Of a stretch of DNA of 64,000 nucleotides, positions 17,903-26,013 are shown one piece after another. A model generated the notes under the pieces. The model was not told the origin of the DNA and ran no database searches. It was given only the letters and a program-made list of their open reading frames with translations. Positions within the stretch are counted from its first letter, which is position 1. Every line of letters begins with the position of its first letter. A program made the position numbers and the translations under genes. The stretch is taken from contig JBFWUW010000017.1 in the NCBI GenBank assembly GCA_050247075.1, positions 1 through 64,000 of the forward strand. The letters are read 5' to 3'. The DNA is from JBFWUW01 sp050247075 (GTDB lineage Bacteria > Planctomycetota > Planctomycetia > Pirellulales > JBFWUW01).

Positions 17903-18023
17903 ACGCCGTGTGGCCTTTTACCCGTTGCTTGACACGTTGCCAGACCGCGGGTACGGTCGAATGATGGAGTTGAAATTCGTCCCGGACGGTCGGTGATCCG
18001 ACTGGCCTCAAGAGATAGATGGC

Positions 18024-18779
18024 ATGCCTGACAATACGGTCTTAACACCCGGGTTCGATATCTCGGAGGGGGGTGAAAGTGGCTACCGGGCGCTCTACCC
18101 ACTGACTGCGGTTAGTCTGGCGCTGGGGACCGTGTCGGGCATTGCCTTCGTCAGCTCGGCCCTGCTGGTCGTGCCCATCTTGGCACTGCTGACCGGCATA
18201 TGGGGATGGCGTGCCGTCTCTCGCGCCCCCGATACTTGGACGGGCCAGCGGCTGGCCATTGCGGGCGTGGTGCTGGCCATGTTCTTCGGCGGGGCGGCCT
18301 TTGCACGTTACAGTTCGCGCCAGGCCCACCTCTTGGCCGCGGCCGATGCCACTGCCATGGAATGGTTTGGCTATTTAGCCCACAACGAGCTGCATAAGGC
18401 CAATCAACTAGAGATCAAGCCGTCGAAGCGGCTGCCCATCGACGAAAACCTCTGGACGGCCTACAAGGAAGACGACAAGCTCAACGCCCGATTGCGAGAT
18501 GACGTCAAACTAGGCGGCGTGCGGGCCCTGCTGGTGCTAGGCGAACGAGCCCATGTGCGGCCTTGCGCGGTGGTCAGCCAGAATTGGCACGAGGGGACCG
18601 ACACGATCAAACGAATGTTCCACGTCTCTTTCGAGCAAGACGGCAAACTCCGCTCGTTCTTTGTCGAGCTGCAATTGTCGAGAGTGATCGACCGCGACAC
18701 TGGCATCGTCGGCTGGAAGGTCGGCCCGCTGCGGGCCCCCGTCTACCCGGAGGGGCTTGGTCCCAAGGCCGTCCGATAA
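18024..18779 (+). CDS. Membrane protein with DUF4190-like N-terminus
   Basis: A 251-aa protein with two closely spaced transmembrane helices (about residues 30-60 and 74-95). Between them is the short loop GIWGWRAVSRAPDTWTGQRL, which together with LAIAGVVLAMFFGGAAF resembles DUF4190 domains. The remainder is soluble, predicted outside the membrane, and unlike anything I recognise. It contains WFGYLAHNELHKANQLEIKP and a C-terminal beta-rich part (FHVSFEQDGKLRSFFVELQL). Conserved planctomycete membrane protein of unknown function. It converges on the next gene with 9 bp between stops. Confidence 0.65.
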   Translation: MPDNTVLTPGFDISEGGESGYRALYPLTAVSLALGTVSGIAFVSSALLVVPILALLTGIWGWRAVSRAPDTWTGQRLAIAGVVLAMFFGGAAFARYSSRQAHLLAAADATAMEWFGYLAHNELHKANQLEIKPSKRLPIDENLWTAYKEDDKLNARLRDDVKLGGVRALLVLGERAHVRPCAVVSQNWHEGTDTIKRMFHVSFEQDGKLRSFFVELQLSRVIDRDTGIVGWKVGPLRAPVYPEGLGPKAVR

Positions 18780-18788
18780 CCGGCTAAC

Positions 18789-19781
18789 TCATTCCTTCCG
18801 CGCGGTCGATTCTACCTCGGGTAGCAGTTCCTCGCGATAGCGCGTGCGGCAATGCATGCTGCTCCCTTCGCCCTTGAAGTTGACGATTGGCTTGTCGAGG
18901 TCGAATTGCTGGCCCACGATGCGGCCCCGTTCGATATCAAACCGCACGTCCCCTTTGGTCTCTTGCTGGACAAGCTGAGCTTGAACCGAGGGCTCGTTGA
19001 CCGGCGTGAGGATTTGCGTCTCCAGTTCGATCAGCGCAATTCCATGTTCGACCGCTTTCAAACGGTAGACCTGCCGGGCCCGGATGGGCCGGCGGGTGCC
19101 GTCCGGAGCGGTCACCTGGTAATCAAGCGGCTCCGTCCATTCCTCGCCAACTTTCACGGGATTTTCGGGCAGCGTCATGGTCATCTGGCCCTGATCGCGC
19201 GAGCTTTTGTGCTTGCTTTCGCGGCGGACAACCTTGCCGCGCGGGTCCATTGTCACCTCGGCCAGCGGAATTCCAACGGTCTTGGCGGTCTCTTCGAAGA
19301 TGGGCAACGGCTTGTCATCCGTCAGGCTGTCGAAGGACAACTCCGCCTTGCCCGAATGCTTTTGCCGCATCTTGATGCTGGCGAAAGAGTGCTCGAAGGT
19401 CATGTTGCCCTCGGCATCAACCGCCGAAACTTTCCACACCTTGACCGACTCGGAGAACGACTCCGCCGTGGCCGAGACACCTTGTACCGTGCTGCGAATG
19501 TGAGAGCGGTGCTCGGTCTTCCAGCGAATTTCCTCGCCCGGCCGAAACTTGTAGCGCAACGTGTATGGCTGCGGTTCGGCCGCTGCCGATTCCGTCGCTG
19601 CCTTGTTCGCCGCGGCCCCTTCCGCGGGCTTCTCCACGGAAGCGGGCTTGGCCGGTGTGGGAGAGGCGGCTGCCGCCTTGGCCGGAGTCGGCTGTTTAGC
19701 GGGCGACTGGCCCCACAGCCATGTGGGAGAGGCCAACATCGTGCCCGCAAGTACCAACCCAGCAAACCAGATGCGATTCAT
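18789..19781 (-). CDS. Secreted protein, DUF6263-like
   Basis: A 330-aa protein with a signal peptide (MNRIWFAGLVLAGTMLASPT) and an Ala/Pro/Lys-rich linker to about residue 80. It then has a beta-rich domain: YTLRYKFRPGEEIRWKTEHR, VWKVSAVDAEGNMTFEHSF, MDPRGKVVRRESK, NPVKVGEEWTEPLDY and RIVGQQFDLDKPIVNFKGE. This layout resembles DUF6263 proteins that planctomycetes export in numbers. Function unknown. The ATG at 19781 is used because it begins the signal peptide. An upstream in-frame start at 19949 would overlap the 5'-most region before nadK and lacks such a signal. Confidence 0.7.
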   Translation of the reverse strand: MNRIWFAGLVLAGTMLASPTWLWGQSPAKQPTPAKAAAASPTPAKPASVEKPAEGAAANKAATESAAAEPQPYTLRYKFRPGEEIRWKTEHRSHIRSTVQGVSATAESFSESVKVWKVSAVDAEGNMTFEHSFASIKMRQKHSGKAELSFDSLTDDKPLPIFEETAKTVGIPLAEVTMDPRGKVVRRESKHKSSRDQGQMTMTLPENPVKVGEEWTEPLDYQVTAPDGTRRPIRARQVYRLKAVEHGIALIELETQILTPVNEPSVQAQLVQQETKGDVRFDIERGRIVGQQFDLDKPIVNFKGEGSSMHCRTRYREELLPEVESTARKE

Positions 19782-19840
19782 GTATCTCGCGTCCTTTCGA
19801 GAAGATGAACTTTTAAGCGGCCGCCCAAGCGGCGCGGATT

Positions 19841-20689
19841 TTAATGAAATAACTGCCCGCCCCACCCGAGTTTGTTTCGCAATGTCCGATAATAGCTGTG
19901 GCCAGGCACTTCGATTAATTGACAGCGAGCAGCCGACCGTTGCAGGCAAATGCGGTCGCCGACGGCCAGCTCACACACCAGTTGGCCATCCACCACCAGC
20001 GAAGTGCCGGGGTGCGGCCGCTCGACCACCAGTTCGTACAGGCGGTCGGCCGAGTCGACGACCGGGCGGTTGGTCAGCGTGTGCGGGCTGATGGGCAAAA
20101 TCACAAAAGCTTGCAAATCCTTTCGCAAGATGGGGCCGCCCGCCGACAGGCAGTGGGCTGTCGAGCCAACCGGCGTACTGACAATTAAACCGTCGCAACT
20201 ATAGGTAGTCACCAATTCCGCGTCAACGTAAAGCTGCACTTCCAGCATGCGGAAAGAACCGCCTGCCAGCACTGCTGCCTCGTTCAGCCCCAGCAGCGTG
20301 GTCGGTGGCTGGCCGGGGCGATCGACGCGGCACTCAAACATCAAATGCTCGACAACCCGCGACTGGCCCGATCGAACCTGTTCCAGGGCCAGTTCCAATT
20401 CCTCCGAGGCGATCGACGCCAAAAACCCTAGCCGCCCCAGGTTGACACCTAGAATTGGCCGTTGCGCGTCTCCCATGTGGCGAGCCGCGCGCAACAAAGA
20501 GCCATCTCCCCCCAGCACAATCACCATGTCGGGCTGAGAACTGGCCAGATCGTGCGAGAAGGTAAAATCCCAGTCCATCAGTTCCACATGCCGCTCAATC
20601 AGGGGGCGCAGCCGTTCGGCCCGCTCCACCAATTGGGGACGGTCGCCCATGCCGAGAACCACGGCTCGCGGACGTTTCAGATCTGGCAA
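19841..20689 (-). CDS. nadK: NAD kinase
   Basis: NAD kinase phosphorylates NAD to NADP. The 282-aa protein has the family GGDGSLLRAAR motif (residues 60-70) and PILGVNLGRLGFLASI. The nucleotide-binding block SCDGLIVSTPVGSTAHCLSA and ISPHTLTNRPVV also match. Full length. It is on the same strand as dxs and starts 185 bp after the dxs stop, with a strong 24-bp hairpin between them, so it may be a separate transcript. NADPH made from NADP feeds the isoprenoid pathway encoded upstream. Confidence 0.92.
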   Translation of the reverse strand: MPDLKRPRAVVLGMGDRPQLVERAERLRPLIERHVELMDWDFTFSHDLASSQPDMVIVLGGDGSLLRAARHMGDAQRPILGVNLGRLGFLASIASEELELALEQVRSGQSRVVEHLMFECRVDRPGQPPTTLLGLNEAAVLAGGSFRMLEVQLYVDAELVTTYSCDGLIVSTPVGSTAHCLSAGGPILRKDLQAFVILPISPHTLTNRPVVDSADRLYELVVERPHPGTSLVVDGQLVCELAVGDRICLQRSAARCQLIEVPGHSYYRTLRNKLGWGGQLFH

Positions 20690-20763
20690 AGGCTGGTCGA
20701 TGGGAACTGCCTGGCAAAGTGCGATAAGTGAACATGCCTACCGTCGCCTGCCACGAATGCAGG

Positions 20764-20822
20764 CCGTAGCGTGGGCTTCAGCCCACGAACGGCCACCGCG
20801 TGGGCTGAAGCCCACGCTACGG
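20764..20822. repeat. Perfect 24-bp inverted repeat between dxs and nadK
   Basis: ccgtagcgtgggcttcagcc continuing to 20787 is exactly complementary to 20799-20822, with an 11-nt loop. The arm core gtgggcttcagcccac is itself palindromic. It lies just past the dxs stop. It could end or attenuate transcription between dxs and nadK, but there is no T run, and a shorter relative (gtgggct aa agcccac at 33962-33977) suggests a dispersed repeat. Confidence 0.75.
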
Positions 20823-20874
20823 TTGGTCATCCGGCGGTCGGATTTACTCATCGTCGTTCATACCGCCGCCGATT

Positions 20875-22794
20875 TCAACTCACGCGGCGTTTGCCAGCGA
20901 TAGAGAAGGCGTCGGTGTGGCTGGCCAGTTCGCGGCAAGCCTGGGCGATGCCATCGGTATCCAGGCCCAAGTCGGCTAGCAACTCGTTCCGCTCGCCATG
21001 CTCGATATACCGATCGGGAATCCCCAAACGGCGGACATGCCCCGTCGAAAGCCGGGCATCGTTGGCTGCCTCCAGCACGGCGCTGCCAAACCCGCCTTGC
21101 AGGCAGCCTTCTTCCACCGTCAGTACGAAAGGGCTCTGCTCCACGGCACGCAGCAGCGTCTCGGTATCAAGCGGCTTGGCAAAGCGGGCATTGATAACGC
21201 CCACATCTAGCCCTTCTTGCCGCAACTGGGTAGCCGCCTTATGGCAGCTTGCCAAGAGAGAACCGCAACAGACAATCATGCCGTCCCTGCCCCACTCCAA
21301 GACTTCCGCCTTGCCTAGTTCAATCGGTGCCGCGTCGCGGGCGATCTGCTCCACATTGGCCTTGGGGTAGCGCATGGAACAAGGTCCGTTGAATTGCAGC
21401 GAGAATTGCAGCATCGGCTGCACGTCGCTTTCATCCCCCGGTGCCATCACGACCATGTTGGGAAAGACCCGCATGTAGGCCAGATCGAACATGCCGTGGT
21501 GCGTGGGGCCATCGGGACCGGTCAGCCCAGCACGATCGAGCAAGAACGTGACCGGCAGATTTTGCAGGGCCACTTCTTGGAAGATCTGGTCGTAGCTGCG
21601 CTGCAAGAAGGTGCTGTAAATGTCCACGATCGGACGCAGGCCGGCTTTAGCCTGCCCCGCCGCAAAGGCCACGGCGTGCGACTCGCAAATGCCGGTATCA
21701 AAGAAGCGGTCCGGAAAGGAATTCCGGACGCGCTCTAATTGGTTGCCTTGGCACATGGCCGCGGTCATCACCGTCACGCGAGGGTTGTCCTCCATGCACA
21801 GGGCGATGGAATCGCTGGCCGCCGCGGTATAAGCCCGCGACGAACTCTTCTTGATGGAGACAACGCACTCTTCCGCGCGCTCAAACGGGGCGGGCGTATG
21901 GAAGAAGACCGGGTCCTCGGCCGCTGGCTTAAAACCGTGCCCTTTTTCCGTCACCACATGCAGCAACACCGGGCCGGCCACATCTTTGACCAGGTTGAGA
22001 TACTTGCGCAACTGGGCAATGTTGTGGCCATCGACCGGGCCAATGTAACGAAAGCCCAGTTCCTCGAACAACATGCCTCCGTGCAGGCCAGCCTTGACCG
22101 ATTCCTTGACCTGCCACAGCATCTTTTCGACAGGGTCGCCCAGGATCGGCACTTTTTCCAGAATCTTGACGACTTCGGTCTTCAGGCCGGAATAGAACGA
22201 TGTCATCCGCAAGCGGTCGAGATATTCGGCCATCCCTCCCACGCGAGGGCAAATCGACATCTTATTGTCGTTCAGCACGACCAGCAGTTTTTTCTTGAGG
22301 CCGCCAGCGTTGTTCATGGCCTCGTAGACAATACCCGAGGGAAACGCCCCATCGCCAATCACCGCCACGCTATGACGGTCTTCTTGGCCAGGGATAAGGT
22401 CATCGCCCGACTTTAGCCCCAAAGCCGTCGAGACGCTGCAACCGGCGTGGCCGGTCATGAACAGGTCGTAGTCGCTCTCGTTGGGGTTGGGGTACCCCAT
22501 CAATCCGCCCTTGGTGCGGATGGTGCCAAATTCGTGGTAGCGGCCGGTAATCAGTTTGTGCGGATAGATTTGGTGGCCGGTGTCCCAAATCAGCCGGTCG
22601 CGGCTAAAGTCGAACGTGGTGTGCAGCGCCAGGCAAAGCTCCACCACGCCCAGGTTCGAGGCGAAGTGGGCCGTGCGAGTCGTTACCAAGTTGCACAGCG
22701 CCTCGCGCATTTCGCGCGCAAGTTGGTCTAACTGCGCGGCGGTTAAACCTTGCAGGTCGCGGGGCGAATCTATCCGAGAGAGCAGCTCATCCAT
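20875..22794 (-). CDS. dxs: 1-deoxy-D-xylulose-5-phosphate synthase
   Basis: DXS joins pyruvate and glyceraldehyde 3-phosphate, with thiamine diphosphate, in the first step of the MEP isoprenoid pathway. The 639-aa protein has the thiamine/Mg block VIGDGAFPSGIVYEAMNNAG, followed by VVLNDNKMSICPRVGG. It also has FRYIGPVDGHNIAQL, GICESHAVAFAAGQAKAG (catalytic Glu) and DRAGLTGPDGPTHHGMFDL. Length is normal. Its ATG overlaps the stop of the upstream prenyl synthase gene by one base, in the sequence TAATG, so the two are translationally coupled. Confidence 0.96.
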   Translation of the reverse strand: MDELLSRIDSPRDLQGLTAAQLDQLAREMREALCNLVTTRTAHFASNLGVVELCLALHTTFDFSRDRLIWDTGHQIYPHKLITGRYHEFGTIRTKGGLMGYPNPNESDYDLFMTGHAGCSVSTALGLKSGDDLIPGQEDRHSVAVIGDGAFPSGIVYEAMNNAGGLKKKLLVVLNDNKMSICPRVGGMAEYLDRLRMTSFYSGLKTEVVKILEKVPILGDPVEKMLWQVKESVKAGLHGGMLFEELGFRYIGPVDGHNIAQLRKYLNLVKDVAGPVLLHVVTEKGHGFKPAAEDPVFFHTPAPFERAEECVVSIKKSSSRAYTAAASDSIALCMEDNPRVTVMTAAMCQGNQLERVRNSFPDRFFDTGICESHAVAFAAGQAKAGLRPIVDIYSTFLQRSYDQIFQEVALQNLPVTFLLDRAGLTGPDGPTHHGMFDLAYMRVFPNMVVMAPGDESDVQPMLQFSLQFNGPCSMRYPKANVEQIARDAAPIELGKAEVLEWGRDGMIVCCGSLLASCHKAATQLRQEGLDVGVINARFAKPLDTETLLRAVEQSPFVLTVEEGCLQGGFGSAVLEAANDARLSTGHVRRLGIPDRYIEHGERNELLADLGLDTDGIAQACRELASHTDAFSIAGKRRVS

Positions 22795-23876
22795 TAGCGA
22801 TCCCTTTCCAAAACGTACTGGGCCAGCGCTTCCAAACCCTCGGCGGCTGTACCCAACGGAGCGAGAGCCTGCTTGGCCTCGCGAATGAGTTGTTCGGCAC
22901 GATGGCGGCTTTCCTCCACACCCAACAGCCCCGGAAAGGTCAACTTGCCGCGGCCGTTGTCTTTTCCCACGCGCTTGCCGACCGTCGCCTCGTCGCCATG
23001 CACGTCCAATAAATCATCCGATATCTGAAAAGCCAACCCTAATCGTTGACCGTATTCTTGCAACGCTTGCAACTGCTGGGGCGTGCCCCCCGCCGCCAAG
23101 GCACCCAGCCGCAGCGACACATTCAGCATAGCCCCAGTCTTGCGGGCATGTATCGATTCTAATTGCCGCAGGTCGCCGCCGCTCGTTTCCGCCTCTAAAT
23201 CGGCGACTTGCCCTCCCACCAAAGCCGCGGCACCGGCCGCCTGGGCCAGCGCGGCACAGCACTTGGCCGCTAATTGGGGGGGGTGGATTTCTTGCGCGAC
23301 CATCTCAAAAGCACGGGTCAACAAGGCATCGCCCGCCAAAATCGCCAGGCCTTCGCCAAAGATCTTATGGTTGGTTGGCCGGCCGCGACGCAGATCGTCG
23401 TCATCCATGGCGGGCAGATCGTCGTGAATCAAAGAGTAAGCATGGATCATTTCCACCGCACAAGCCGCGGGCAGCGCCTGTTGCAGTGTGCCGCCGCAGG
23501 CCTCCGCCGCCAGAACAACCAGAATGGGGCGCAGCCGCTTGCCGGGGGCCAGCAGGCTGTACTGCATGGCCTCTTGCAGCCGCGCGGGACAGCCGGTGGA
23601 AAACTCAGTAGCCTGCCGCAGGGCCGCGTCAATCTGGTCCTGCAACTGGCGTGTCCGCTGGGCGAACGATTCCGTCGTGGTCTGCAACTTCCACTCCGCC
23701 GTCGGTAGAGGGGGGGTCGAACCGGTCTCGCGCGGCACCTTCGCGCCGCCACCGGATCCGCCTGCCAACCGTGGGAGAGGCCCTAAAAGCATCCCTGCTG
23801 GCCTGCGTGGCGAACGGCGTTTGTCTTGCCGATGCCGGGGGTGTTCGTGCGAGTTGGCCGTAAGACCGTGATTCAC
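22794..23876 (-). CDS. ispA: Polyprenyl synthetase (farnesyl/geranylgeranyl diphosphate synthase)
   Basis: It condenses isopentenyl diphosphate with allylic diphosphates. Both aspartate-rich motifs are present: LIHDDLPAMDDDDLRRGRP (first) and LAFQISDDLLDVHGD (second). GKRLRPILVVLAAEACGG and KIFGEGLAILAGDALLTRAF also fit. The frame opens with a GTG at 23876 (360 aa), but the first 50 or so residues are Pro/Arg/Gly-rich and unlike the family, so the real start may be the ATG ending at 23792 or a later GTG. An AAGGAG lies 14 nt before the GTG. The Phe/Tyr positions before the first motif suggest a C15 or C20 product, but I do not assign the chain length. Middle gene of xseB-ispA-dxs. Confidence 0.92.
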   Translation of the reverse strand: MNHGLTANSHEHPRHRQDKRRSPRRPAGMLLGPLPRLAGGSGGGAKVPRETGSTPPLPTAEWKLQTTTESFAQRTRQLQDQIDAALRQATEFSTGCPARLQEAMQYSLLAPGKRLRPILVVLAAEACGGTLQQALPAACAVEMIHAYSLIHDDLPAMDDDDLRRGRPTNHKIFGEGLAILAGDALLTRAFEMVAQEIHPPQLAAKCCAALAQAAGAAALVGGQVADLEAETSGGDLRQLESIHARKTGAMLNVSLRLGALAAGGTPQQLQALQEYGQRLGLAFQISDDLLDVHGDEATVGKRVGKDNGRGKLTFPGLLGVEESRHRAEQLIREAKQALAPLGTAAEGLEALAQYVLERDR

Positions 23877-23923
23877 ACACGTTCTGGCGGCTCCTTGCCG
23901 ACAGCCGCGAGCTTAATCCCATT

Positions 23924-24304
23924 CTAAAACAGCGCGGGTGGTTCGTCCACATCTGAGTTGAACGTTGGACCGTTTTCCGGCGCTTTTCCGGCGGATTTTT
24001 GAGGTGCCGAACGGCGTTTGCTCCGCGCCTGCGGCTTGTCCGTGACGCTGGTGGCTCGGTCGTCAAAGGCCTGCGCGACCGGATTTCCTTCGCGGTCTAC
24101 CCCGCTTAACACTTCGATCTTTCGCTCGGCCTGTTCCAGCAAGGCGTGGCACTGCTTCAAGAGGCGAACGCCCTTCTCGTACCGGCCCAGCGAGTCGGCC
24201 AGTCCCAGATCGCCCTCCTCCAGGTCGTGAACGATCTGCTCCAAATCGCCCAAGGCATCTTCAAACCGCGGCGGCGTGGTCGGTTCAGAATCCATGGTTC
24301 CCAA
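23924..24304 (-). CDS. xseB: Exodeoxyribonuclease VII small subunit
   Basis: XseB pairs with XseA to degrade single-stranded DNA. The short helical hairpin FEDALGDLEQIVHDLEEGDL, then SLGRYEKGVRLLKQCHALLE and QAERKIEVLSG, is the complete family core (residues 13-75). The remaining 50 residues are a basic, disordered-looking tail (QARSKRRSAPQKSAGK) that is not part of the usual ~80-aa protein. The start could also be the ATG three codons in (24295). xseA is not in the window. The order xseB-ispA-dxs is the common bacterial one. Confidence 0.9.
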   Translation of the reverse strand: MGTMDSEPTTPPRFEDALGDLEQIVHDLEEGDLGLADSLGRYEKGVRLLKQCHALLEQAERKIEVLSGVDREGNPVAQAFDDRATSVTDKPQARSKRRSAPQKSAGKAPENGPTFNSDVDEPPALF

Positions 24305-24462
24305 TCGATGGTTTGCTTGTGGTTCGCCAAATCATAACACGCCCGCCCGCCGGCACGCAAAGAGGCTGGCCGTGGAAGCCATCTCCCGAAGCCGACAATC
24401 CGCCCACGGAATTCTCGTTCGCAATGATGGCCGACCGGCGGTGCATCGCTGTCGCCAGGAGA

Positions 24463-24599
24463 AGAACCACGAATCAAACAAATCTAACGAATGAAAATCT
24501 CAATGGAAATCGTCCCTGCGGGATAACATGCGGGCGGCGACACGTGAGAAACGATTCGGCGAATGCCTATTCGTCAGATTCGTTTGATTCGTGGTTCTC
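24463..24599. repeat. Hairpin repeat element, copy 2
   Basis: gaaccacgaatcaaacaaat (from 24464) and its partner ending at 24597 (attcgtcagattcgtttgat at 24569) pair over 29 positions with 2 mismatches. The 137-bp element is intact and non-coding. It is the same family as 12171-12478 and 46234-46371. Confidence 0.8.
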
Positions 24600-25200
24600 G
24601 CAAACCCTGCCTCGATGCTGACGGTCCTCCACCATGCACCAATCCCGCGCCTTCTAGTGTCTTGCAACGAAGGCCGCCATTGTTACAGTACAAAATATAA
24701 TACATTATTACTATTTACAATCACTTGTTTTTATGGTAATAAATACAGCCAGCGGTTCCGCGCGCCGACGTGGCTTTTGCACGTTCCATGAGCGCGGGCC
24801 CCAAAAACCGCCCTGGGTACTGCCAGTCGCCGCGTGCTCGAAAAGCATGGCCGTGGTGTCCGGCGCAATGGGCGAGTAACTTAATTACGGCTACCGTTGC
24901 CGGCTGGACGGATGACCTGGAGGTGGGGGCTTCCTCGCCTTGCAGGAGGCGATTTCATCGCCGATCCGTCCGGTACGTGCCGCGGGGCCTCTGCATATTT
25001 TAAAACGCGATTCAACCGCGTGCCGCTGCCGGTGCGCGCCGCCAAGATACGCCAGCCAGCACGCTCTTACCTCGACCACAACCCCATGATTGGTCGACGT
25101 AACGTGGTGCGAGAACCAATCCTCTCCAAGATCAATGGTGCGAGTAGCGGTCGCCCAACGTTCGATACACCCACGAAAACCCGCGGAACAATGAACATCG

Positions 25201-25245
25201 CTACCTGTTCCACACCGCGAAGTGGTGTAGGTAGCGTGGAACAGG
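25201..25245. repeat. Overlapping inverted repeats (alternative stems)
   Basis: cctgttccac (25204-25213) pairs with gtggaacagg (25236-25245), while ctacct (25201-25206) pairs with aggtag (25229-25234) and acacc with ggtgt inside. The two outer stems cannot both form. Its meaning in this decayed stretch is unclear. Confidence 0.5.
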
Positions 25246-25274
25246 AATTGGATATCCCACCCATCCGTACCGGA

Positions 25275-25475
25275 TCAACCCGTGGCGGGAAACCTATTCC
25301 TCGGCCAATGCCGCCAGAGCATGAACGACACATAAACGATGGTACAAACGATCAGCCAGCCGATGGCCAGCCGGCGGTCGGGGATGACGGTTAGCTTAGA
25401 CCAGTCGATCTTTTCGCCGCCGTCGATGGTAAGCAAGGTCAAGGCCATCGCGCACTCTGCGTAGAATAGGCTGAC
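25275..25475 (-). pseudogene. C-terminal remnant of a membrane protein
   Basis: Read on the minus strand, a frame free of stops gives SLFYAECAMALTLLTIDGGE, then KIDWSKLTVIPDRRLAIGW, a hydrophobic helix (LIVCTIVYVSFML) and a basic end (WRHWPRNRF), with a stop at 25275-25277. Upstream the frame is closed by a stop near 25493. A single terminal helix after an amphipathic stretch looks like the tail of a permease or similar membrane protein whose front was lost. The family is not identified. Confidence 0.4.
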
Positions 25476-25549
25476 GCGGTAAGATTGCTTTTGCTATGAA
25501 TCTAGGCACGTTTCTGTTCGAATTGCCAAGACACGGAAGAGGGATCGCG

Positions 25550-25699
25550 ATGATGGAAATTGCCGAGCCGGAGGTTCGCGGATTCATGCGACACTTTGAC
25601 ACGCTGTCAGACCCGCGCTGCCAAGTGAATCGGGGCCGCTTGTTGATCGACTTGATCGTGATTTCCATCTGCGGCGTGCCAGCCGGCGATAGTGGGTTT
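25550..25699 (+). pseudogene. Truncated ISAs1-family transposase (N-terminal fragment)
   Basis: From the ATG at 25550 the translation includes RGFMRHFDTLSDPRCQVNRG and LLIDLIVISICGVPAGDSGF. This matches the N-terminal domain that precedes the DDE domain in ISAs1 transposases (the 'H-repeat associated' N-terminal domain, with xxFxxLxDPR and LLxxxxxxICxVxAG). After about residue 50 the similarity stops and no DDE domain follows in any frame, so only a fragment is left. The open frame runs to 25837 but with unrelated sequence. Confidence 0.65.
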
Positions 25700-26013
25700 G
25701 CTCGTCGCCCGCCCGCGGTTGAGAGCCTTCCGTACATCCGTCAAGGCCCGCTTTGTGGACTTAGGCCAAGCGAGCAACCCTGCTCACTGGTGGTCTGGGT
25801 TTCCGTGGTGGTGGAACGAGTGCGGAAGATTTCGTAACATATTTTTCAGCAATACGTTACGGCCTCAACCCAGCCTCCATGGCGACACGCTCAATTTATG
25901 GGAGTCCCTGGCCTTGCTGGTCGTGCTGTTTGCGAAAGCGCGGATAATCGGCCAAGTCAAGTTCGCCACAAATTACGCAAGCGGCTCCACCCTGGCTAAG
26001 GAGTGTTGTGCGA

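Larger units (their letters stand above)
24305..26013. other. Gene-poor, decayed region
   Basis: About 1.7 kb without an intact gene. It holds hairpin element copy 2 (24463-24599), an AT-rich patch (about 24680-24745) that stands out against GC-rich surroundings, a two-stem structure at 25201-25245, a membrane-protein remnant on the minus strand, and the N-terminal part of an ISAs1-type transposase. It looks like the scar of past insertions. Confidence 0.6.

Noticed and set aside
24897..25394. Plus-strand open frame of 165 codons in the decayed region
   Set aside because: Low-complexity, no recognisable motif, and it crosses the stem structure and the membrane-protein remnant.
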